The notes under the pieces are model-generated. The model searched no databases. It was not told the origin of the DNA and worked only from the letters and a program-made list of their open reading frames with translations. The position numbers and the translations under genes were made by a program. Below are positions 11,372-21,600 of a stretch of 64,000 nucleotides of DNA, piece after piece (the first letter of the stretch is position 1; each line of letters opens with the position of its first letter). The DNA is from Enoplolaimus lenunculus (lineage: Eukaryota; Nematoda; Enoplea; Enoplida; Thoracostomopsidae), in assembly GCA_030248215.1 (NCBI GenBank), contig JASANG010000864.1:62001-126000 (forward strand), written 5' to 3'.

Positions 11372-12618
11372 CTACAGCAAAGTCGGAGGCCGATCAAAAA
11401 CGCTAAATTGCTGCATATTATTTCTACGAGATTGGTTATTATTCATTGGGGTACCCTCTGTGGAATCGGACTTTACATTGAATGCAGGTATTGCCATTAG
11501 TATATCGTGGTTAATATGATTAGTTTGTGCGTCAGGCACCCTATTGCCCTCGCTAGGGTTAGCATTTTGAAAAGTCAACCGGCCATAATTAGCAATAGAC
11601 GGTGCAATACGTGCTTGTTGTTGCAGTAACTTGCTTGCAGTAATTGCAGCTTGCATTCCAGCATGCGGTGCGTTGGACAGTGTATAGTTTGAAGCGTTAT
11701 TGATGTGCTTTGTTGAATAAGATCCCTCAGAATCGCTTTCATTACCATCGCTTGGAGACGGGACAATCAGACGAAGCTGCGGTCTTGAGCCATCAGCCAA
11801 TTGCCGACCACCATTGGCCGACGTTCGCAGACGAACACTTGGAGATCCTTCGATTCTGCCGAATTTGTCTTGCTGAATAAATATTTCTGCCTGCCTGTCA
11901 CCGCCACCAATGACGTCATCTTTGTCGTCGTTTCTGATTGGCTGATTGCTGTCGTAAGGCGGTGCAGAAGCTTCGAGATTAAGTTTTCCGTATTTCGGCT
12001 CTTCCAACAGTATTGGAGCACGACTGCTCAGTAATTTCTCATCGTCCCCTGATTTCTGAGATACCGGACGCAACCTTAACATATTGAGCTGATTATCAAA
12101 CTTTGACCGATTGAGTGCTGAATAAATCGCATCCAGCGACGTTGGCTTTTCCGCGCGCTCGTTTGACGCGCGCTTTTTGAAATCTTCTTCGATGCCGTAA
12201 AATGTTCGCCACAATGACAATGTGAGATCGGTGCCGAAGATAATTCCCGAATGCATTGTAATCATTCGAAGTATGAACAGGCCGTCGGTTTTCAAGTAGC
12301 CTCGAACAAATCTGTCAACGTCGCGGGCGCTTTGAGATGGGTCGAACGGCATTTCGGATAGTTCTAAATGTCTGAAACGAATTCGATTGTCAAGGTACTA
12401 ATATAATTTAAAAGAACTAATATTTATTGTAACCTCAATAATAACTAGTCTGCTAGCTTTGCGCAATGCGCAAAAGTAGCGAAAGTACAAAGATTTCCTT
12501 GCTAATTTTTCTTTACATAGAACACTCACGTGTTTTTTCTATGAAATTATTGTTAACAAAGTAATGCTGGAAAGTTGCCCAAAATACGTGTGTGAGGCGT
12601 TACAGCTTTAATATATAG

Positions 12619-12664
<46 letters not shown>

Positions 12665-15600
12665 CGTAATAATAATAATAAAGAAAAACAAACTTCATTA
12701 TCGCCGATATCGGCATTGGTAAGAATTACAGTGAAATGACAACTTGTAAATTCATTAACATTGTATACACAAAATTCGATATGGCTGCGGCAAATTGTAT
12801 ATATTAAGTCGCAAGGGTTATTTTACGTGTTTATCGCATAATTGGCGTTGAAAACGGAGACCATAGGTGCCACAGTCTATACACCGTTTAACATGAACGT
12901 ATCTTCCAATTCTATAGGCTCATGCACAAAATTGTTCCCATCCAACAGTTTAGTGAAACTATCAAATTTTGGCATAACTTAAGCACAGGATTAGTCTCAG
13001 CGTTAGGCGATACTCAGGCTGTCGGATTCTCGTCAGAAGAAAGTGTATAACAGCTCATTTCACACACACATATATATAATATATATATATTATATATTAT
13101 ATATACCTGTTGATAAACCACCTTGAAAACGCAGGCACAACCATGATGACAAACCAATAAATTGCTGAGCAAATCGTTAAAAAGAACAAGCAAATGTACC
13201 AAAACCATAGAAAAACGAATATTTTTTCGTTGAATATGTTAATTACGAGGACACACTGAACACTGTAGCGTTGGACCAACGAACCCATGGCGCGTACCTG
13301 GATAAAACACAACAGTTGGTGGGCGGCTTATAAAAATGTTCAAGAAATTGAATACGCGGCCCCGTCTTAGCGATGCTCACATGTTTAGGGTTGCGTATAC
13401 TTTTTAATGATTTTAATCGCATTTTAAACATGCCGACCCGGTCGCCGTATGTCGTCATTAATGACCGTGAGGTATCGGATACGAGACGGCCACATATAGC
13501 GACGGACAGAGGATGATCCAGAAATGTCTGACAAGGTGGGGGCGGGCAGGCATCATTTTTTGCAAAAATACTCTGAGGGGCAAATTGGATTTTTTTACAA
13601 AAAATTTTGTGTGGAAAAATTGTAAGGTTGGAGACCTTACCATTTTATCACAAAAACGCTGTAAACAACAGACCACCCTCCGCTGTTGCTTGGATGACCA
13701 CAGCTTGCAAAGCTGAACAATCAAAGCATAGCTCTGAGCTCTAGTGCATACGATTTCTGGCAAATGGTACTTTAAGGGGCGTAACAGTAGATTAAGCGTA
13801 TTCCTAAGCCTAAGCCTAAGCCTAAGCGTTGCAAAAATGTGTTCCTAAGGCTAAGCCTAAGCGTTGCAAAAATGTGTTCCTAAGCCTAAGCCTAAGCCTA
13901 AGCCTAAAGCCTGAGCAAGAAAATGTAATCTAGAATCCAAACCTACTCTTTTATGGACCCACTAGAAACCTGGACGGCCATTAAAGTAACATGGGCCCGA
14001 TTTGTCATGCTTAAATCCAAAATTACCATTTGCAGAGCAATCTGTTGCAATTATTCTCAGTTGATTTATAAATTTGTTATCGAAACTGCTTTCATATAAA
14101 CATAAAGGAGGTTCCGCCTGCTACAAGGCGTTGTATGAAATTACTGTATAACGTCGAACAGCGCTACACGAAGCGCCAGCCGTTAAGATGACGCCATACT
14201 TGTGATAACATCCGGCACCGTCCGTCATCGTACGAGACATCGTATGTGAATTTACTCCAGTACGATGCCGTATAGTGACGGATGGCGACGGGCAGCGCCG
14301 CACGACAAGTATAGTACCACCCTTTCTCGATCGATATGGGCAACTACCAACCCAAAAATGACGTCATGGAAACCTTATAGTAAGCGTCACCCATGCAATG
14401 TTCTACTACTGGTGGTTTGTTTGAAACCTGCGCAAGTCCCGTGGAAAAAACACCGTTCCCACGCTTTGTGCCCTAAGCTTACCTATATACGTGCATGCTA
14501 CGCGTGTGTTTGCTTTGTACTTACATGAAAATCGCACAACGTGACCCGTGGGAAAATTCCCGATACTTCCCACGTTGTCCCGGCGATTATATCGGTCAAC
14601 GCTCCAAAGCCATACATCGAATACCGAGATCGGCCCACGCTGTCTGGGGTGCTTCCAGCTGCCGCGGTGCCCAAAAACCAATTCATAAACACCAACTGAA
14701 CGATCACATTTGCTAAATATAGCGCTTTAACGCCAATATACACAAATGTAACAAAACACGCCGTATACGGTAAATTCAGGGGACGCAAATAGCGATGAGG
14801 GGCGAGTTTCTTTTTATAGAGACGTCGATGGAATCGAAGGGCGTTTTGAAGATGAAGCGTCAACGATTTTAAGTTCGCACGACGTACGTCATGCTCCAAG
14901 TTACGCGGATCGGTGCCTAGTGTAACGATGTCGTGGATTTGAATGCCTGAAAAAATGTGACAATTTTGAAAAATCAACTTTTGAACAGTGCCGCAGCTAA
15001 GGTATGCAAGCCTCCCGAACAAAGAGCGTAGTGGAAAAAAGGCAACTTATAAATCCAAACTTGCTCCCTGCCTCGAGATATATATTAGCCCATTCTCAAA
15101 TGAATATTTACTAATATGTATAAGAGTAAGATCTGATCTCAAGCAAAGGCTCGAATCGCAGCTTCTCGGGCGGGCAGGGCAGAGGCTACGTGTCGCGATC
15201 CCCCTCTCCGGGTACGTCGGCCCTAAAGCCCCCTTACGATCAACCAGGGCCCCAGTGTGTTCTGCGCAGGCCTGTTATGGTTCATCTATGCTCTATGTTG
15301 TTTTGCTAGAGCATCCCGTCTTAAATTTAAGATTTCGGACACCCAGCCATTGTCCCTAAAATGTGTTTTTTACCTGAATGCCCGGCCATATATTTCCACA
15401 AAATGCTTGGAAGTCGAAAACACGCTGCTTCGAAAAGTAAGAAAAACGGCACCCACTGATAGTACGAGATCTTCGACTGATACCGCTCGTTTTCATCAGT
15501 CGGAATTGATTCAGTGTCGAACGGCAGGAAGTATGTGTCTTGTGCCCAGCAGAAGTTTTCAGCGTACTGTTAAAAGCAAAACGAACGAATTAAAATGAAC

Positions 15601-18600
15601 AAAACTCGCATCTCCGCGTTCAAGATTCGTCTAAAAGCTTTAGCTTGCCCTATTGCTGGGTAGTTGTTTTCTTTCAACCTGCAAATATCTTTCTCTCGCC
15701 TACAATAAGCGGCTACAGTACCTCTGAACCGTCCGCAATTTCAAAAGACACTAAGCAAAGACGGGTACTGTCGCCACCAATTCCCCACACTAAGCAGCTT
15801 GTTAATAGAACAGCTAAAATTTCTAATGAAGTACTTTTGATTTTTTACGCTACAAAATGAGAACCGCATAGCGCCAGGAGCTTGGATGCGGCGGCCACAT
15901 AGACATAGAATCCGATGAAACTGCGGATTGAAAACTAAAACTGACCATACAACGCTACTCTATTATAAATTTTGAGGGAAACTAAAAATAACGTATTGCT
16001 TTGTACGTGCAAAACTGGCATGCATCTAAAAGTAAATATGGATCGAATAATGGAACGCTAGATTCAGAGGAGAATCTTAAGTTTGGATATTTTCCGTTGC
16101 CAGCTATCTTGTTAACTGGCACCCCGAGCAGCAATTGTTATATATACTAGGGTGCGACTGGATATCCGGCTCCGGTTCCGGCGCAAAGAATCGACATCCG
16201 GCCTGGATGCGAGAAAAAATCGACATCCGGCTCTGGCCTGATATTAGATTATCCAGCTCCAGTTCCGGCTGTTTTTGGTATCCGGTCGCACCCAGATATA
16301 TACGTTTATATGTAGAAGGATATATTTATGTCGTAGGCACATGTGCTTGCTTTTCAGGCCAATTACCAATCGGCCTTGGCCAATCTGCTATTAAAGTTTA
16401 CACCAATCAGATTTGATTACTTGGATAGAGGCAATACCGTTAACAAATCAGCGATGGTATTACAGCACTGTTGTTTTGCTACAATCGCAATTTCGCCAGT
16501 GCCAATCTGCTGTTTGCTCAAAATATCAGCTTTGCCTGGGTCAATTGGTTGGCCTAAGAGATATATGCAAGAATACTTGCTGCGAATGCAGTTATCTTTT
16601 GCACGAACTCTGCGGATTAAAACAGTACCGAATGAACTGATATTAAGCTACTTTTTACTGTATTCCTCGCAGATATTCAACCAGTATTTTGTGTTCACCT
16701 GTTCCCAAGCTGAAGGAAATATATCGGGTACCATACATTCGATAGGTTTGCCTCCAAACTGCTTAAAACTGGTCAACACAGATAGTGCCAGACAAATATT
16801 AGACGTCATAAAATAATGCAGCCGGTCAATATGGTCGTCGTCTGATCGGCGGCCCAAATAGCCGAGCATCGACAAAACGCTTGTCAGCATGACTTAAGCT
16901 GTTGGTAAACAAGAAGTCGAGGGTTAATAAATAAAAGTCGAGACACTTTTTAAAATAAATTAAATTTTAAACTTCACGGTATTTAAAATAGAGTATTAAA
17001 ATGTGACAAAATATACCTTTATTACAAACTAATTTCAGGTATATAAGTAGGGCATTTCATTCGCACTGCCTTTTGCCCCCTCAGTATTGAAAAATTTAGC
17101 TGAAAAGTAACTTTCTAATATTTGTATTAACAACTATGTCTATTGGTTAAAGTTTGCGTTAGTTTCTGGCAAAAAAATTTTGGTCAGGTGAGAAATAGCT
17201 GTTATTTACAATTTCGCAAATCTTTATTTGAAAAACTCAAAAGTGCAGGTGGGATGATCAGGAGATACTACAAGAAGTCCAAATATGTAAAATTCCATGG
17301 ACCAATTAAATTTAAGTCTGTCTCGGAGGTGTCTTTAGTAGACCTTTAGTTTTTTGTTTGGGTGGTTTATAAACCGTAATTACTCAATACACATTGTTAT
17401 TCGCAGAATTTTTCGAGTGACAATTTTTAACCCATACATAGATGTGGTGAAATGGCACAAGTGAACATACATCAAAAATTTTCAGATATTCAAGAAGTAT
17501 TGTCTGAAATTTAAGATAATTTTACTATAGTACAGACTATATATTTTTTGAATTCCTGATATTAATTTCTTAAAATTTTCAGAAATATCGGTTTGAAATG
17601 TCTAAGAATTAAAGGTTGAAAATTAAGATTAATAGCGATTATGACAAAAATTTCTGAAATAAAGACAAATATGTCTCAAATTAAGACAAATTTTACACAT
17701 CACATTCAGACTAAATTAAACAGTTGATGTTCAGCCTAATTCCCAAATTTTACAACCTAAGATACGTCCAATACCAATATGAAACTCAAGTCGGAGGAAG
17801 TTTGAGCTTAACCCGAAGTACTTTCAAAATTAAACTGTTTATATACACTGCAAAAAATGGTGAGTCAAATTGACTCTCTCCGAAATAGGTTCTACGGGAC
17901 TACACAAACGGAGTCAAATTCGACTCCGCCAGAGTCAAATTCGACTCAAGCTTGACACAATTTAAAAATTCATGTATCCCAATAAACAATTTGTTTAATG
18001 TGAGTTTGACTCTCTTTGCAATAGTCGAATAACGTTCCTTGGTTGATTACGGGGAGTGTAGTCCCCTCGGACCCTCCTGCCAACGCGTCTGCCTGCTCCA
18101 CCTCAGTAATTATACATAAGTCGGACCGAAGCCATGTAAATGAAAAACAGTAACATATTTCGTTGAATAACCCGATGAATTTAACATTGCAAAATTCCAG
18201 TTTTTGCAATATTCTAACTGAAGAATAATAATAATAATAATACTAAAATTTCGGCTCAAACTTTCTACGATTATACATATCTCTTCACACTTATTCCTCT
18301 CAAAGTTCTGAGGTGCCAATAGTTTGCAATTTTGCTGTTTTTGCAGCGACGTTGGAAAAAACTTCAATACACTCATCATGGCAGGGAATTTTCAACGGCG
18401 GGTAACGCCATAGTGAAAAAAACTCGCGATCGAAACAAGCGAAAATCCGAACGTAATTTTAGTACTAAATCCTAATACAAAGTTTAGGTTTTGGTCCCAC
18501 TTGTGGATCATTGCCTACGAATGGATCCGATAAGATCAGCCACTGGCAATGCACTTATACTTTGAGTCAATTTTTCGCGCAAACAACACGACGTGCGAGA

Positions 18601-21600
18601 AACACTTGAGCTTACAGTGAGAAAATATTGGAATCCAAAAGATTTTTCAAGTCTCACAAAGTTAAAAAACACAAGCTAACAACAAACTTTTACATTTACG
18701 CAAATACAAACAGATTATGTTGTAGTTTTGCAATGACGAAAACTCTTTAACTTAGAATGAAAATGAGTGATGCAATAAAAGGCGCCCACAGCAATCGCCG
18801 CAGGGGGCATCCAGTGACGCAGCAACAGAGATGGCATGGGGCCGGTCCCCCCGATCCATTTTTGCAGTTAGAAATCTTGCAAAATATAGAATTAAAAATT
18901 TTATGAAAAAATAGTAACATTCCACTGCCTTACAAATCATTTAAATTGTAAATCTTATCTCGCTTAAAATTTAGCAAAGTTTGCGTATTAGACGCTTCCG
19001 GCTTAGGCTTCTGCTTTAGTCTTAGGTTTCTGAAAAAGCTTACTTAAGCCTAAAGCCTAACCTTGTGTCGAAGCGTTTACCTAAACCTAAACGTAAAGCC
19101 TAAACCTTACAGTTAAGTGTGGCGATTGGAATTGCACAAGAGTTGAAAATTTTGAAACCTATCGCTGTGATTGGTGGTTTTTAGTTTAATAAATTCTTAT
19201 TGTGAAAGTTCGATAGTTGAAACGTCTAATGTTTCCTGAATCCTATTATTTTTATGGCAAAAACATGACTCAGCTTAAAAAGAATTGAAAAATACAACCT
19301 ATTTCATCTCTCAGAGCAAAATTTTCTTTACAAAATAAGCAGCCGTTAATAAATGACGTATTCACAAGATACGCTTAACGTTGAAAAGTATTTTGTATCC
19401 GTAACCACCCATAAACGAGTGTCATTACTGGTCAAATTCAAAATTATAATCCGAAAAACGAAGGTGAAGCAAAAATTGTAAAGTAGAACAAACAAGATTT
19501 ATACAGGAACAGCAGGGAAAATTTTGCTAACATAGAATTGTTTTAAGCTGTAGAAAATTTTTGAGCAACGAAATGATCATGTCACAAGGGGTCTTCAACA
19601 CGCCCCCTTGTTCGCGTAGCTGCCGGATTGGTAAAAAGTCGGCCACGGATGTATACTATTCTTTGCTAATGACAAACTATTGTAAGTATAGTTGTTCGGC
19701 GAATGTACTACATTTTTACATCAAAGTAAACATTAAAAACATTAAATAAAAATGATTTAAAAAAGGTTTTGCACTAAACTGCAAACTTCAAACTTTCGTG
19801 TACTGTATTGCATTTTTGCAGTCGTCCGCTAAAGTGCAAACAACACACATTTGAGGGACATATCGCAGTACTTGGATAGTTTAAATTTTGAGCCTGTGAC
19901 TAAGCATCGAACGCAAAATCCTTTATCTAACAGCTGACAAATTGCTAAAACCACGTACGAGAGAATCTCTGGATGTACAGAAAATTAATTTATATAATTA
20001 TAGTTGGAATGGCCCACATACATATTTTGGGCAACATTCTAGCAATACTTTGTTTACATTATTTTCTTAGAACCAGAAATGTGATTGTTTCTATAAAAAC
20101 AAAATTTGCATGCAGATTGTTGTGCATTCGCTAACTTTTGCACATTGCGCAAAACCGGCTGATTTAGTATTAATTAAACGGGCGAGATGGATTAATGTCT
20201 TTACTATTTTTAAAATTCAAAACAATTTACCAGGTTTTGAACGAAATAAAAATTGTAGTCGGTGTTTAGCAATAAGTTTGCACGTATAACAATGCTAGCG
20301 GTACATCTATTTAATACATCGGATATAATTAATCTAAGAAACAGTTAACATTAAAAAATTGTTATCCAAACTATCCTGATCCTTGCTTCTGCCGCCCCAA
20401 CACTAAATCGGATTAACAAAATGTGTTGAGGTTTAAACTTTAGACATGACAGTAATAAATAGTAGTGCTATACTTTTGCCTTTCATTACCAGCGGCCCCA
20501 CTCAAATCAAAACCCTGCATTCGATTTTACACGCTTGGAGCATATTTTTGTTCAACTCTGTCTAGCCTTAAGTGTGGTCGTAGAATCGCATCCTAGACTA
20601 GCACACGGCAATTGATGTCCGTTGTACACTTTCCCCACCTTAGGCTTAAGATAGGCACAGGTCCGTAGCCAAGGAGGGGGCAGGGGGTTTGGCTCAGCCC
20701 CTAGACAAATTATGCCCCTCCCAGATTTTCAACCTTGCTTGTAGCTCACTGAAAACCTTTAAACGCCCCTCCTGAAAAATTATTAGCCCCCCTAGCAAGG
20801 TTGGCTGGCTACGGGCGTGGATAGACCAAACGTCTGGCAATATGTTAGGCTTGCGCTTTTAGGTGAGCCTTTTTCTAAACCTAAACTTGCCTCAGGGGGA
20901 GGTGAAGTATACCCGAAATCAATTTGCTACTTACGCGTTCCCATGACGCAGGCATCATTTTCGGAATTATGCATTCTATTGGTTTACCGTTGAATTGTTT
21001 GAAGCTGACCAAAATTGCCAATGCGACTAAAGTATTGCTGGTAATAAAATAGTGCAAGCGGTCTATTTGATCATCATTTCGTCGTAAATTGAGAAGCGGC
21101 GTCACCGAAGATAATATGGTATGAAACATTTTTGTTGTTATGCTGTTAAATTGAACGCTTATTTGAGTAAACTATTGTAAAAAATTTAAAATTATGATAT
21201 AAGGGATCGTAAATGACCGGAGTCGACCCGTATCATAATTTTGAATTTTTTACAATAGTTTACTCAAGCGAGCGTGCACTTTAGCATAGCAATTAGTATG
21301 TTTCATAACATATAGTGACACCGAAGATAATATATTATGAAACGCACTTATTGTTATGCTAAATTGCACACTTTCTGGAGTAAACTATTGTAAAAAGTTT
21401 AAAATTACGATAAGGGTTCGTAAATTGCCAGAGTCGACTCCTAAATGTTGTGTGTATTACTGACTTTTAGAATCAAAAATGAAAAAGTGAAAATATTTTC
21501 CCGAATTATAAAAGCTTCACTGTGTGACCACCACTACCGTGAAAAAGGAATGCTGGTACCATCAGTGGAACAGGATTAGCTTCATATTTAGGCTTATACT

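Larger units (their letters stand above)
16891..20934. other. Stretch between innexin exons 1C and 1B
   Basis: About 4 kb that I read as intron or promoter DNA. It holds the half family C element (17846-18022), an ATA-type run at 18222-18246, TTAGGC-like words at 18980-19110 and a family D element at 20658-20817. I looked for innexin exons 2-5 on the minus strand here and found none. Confidence 0.6.

Noticed and set aside
16343-16816. 157-codon plus-strand frame over innexin exon 1C
   Set aside because: It overlaps the antisense of a well-supported innexin exon and has no motif of its own.
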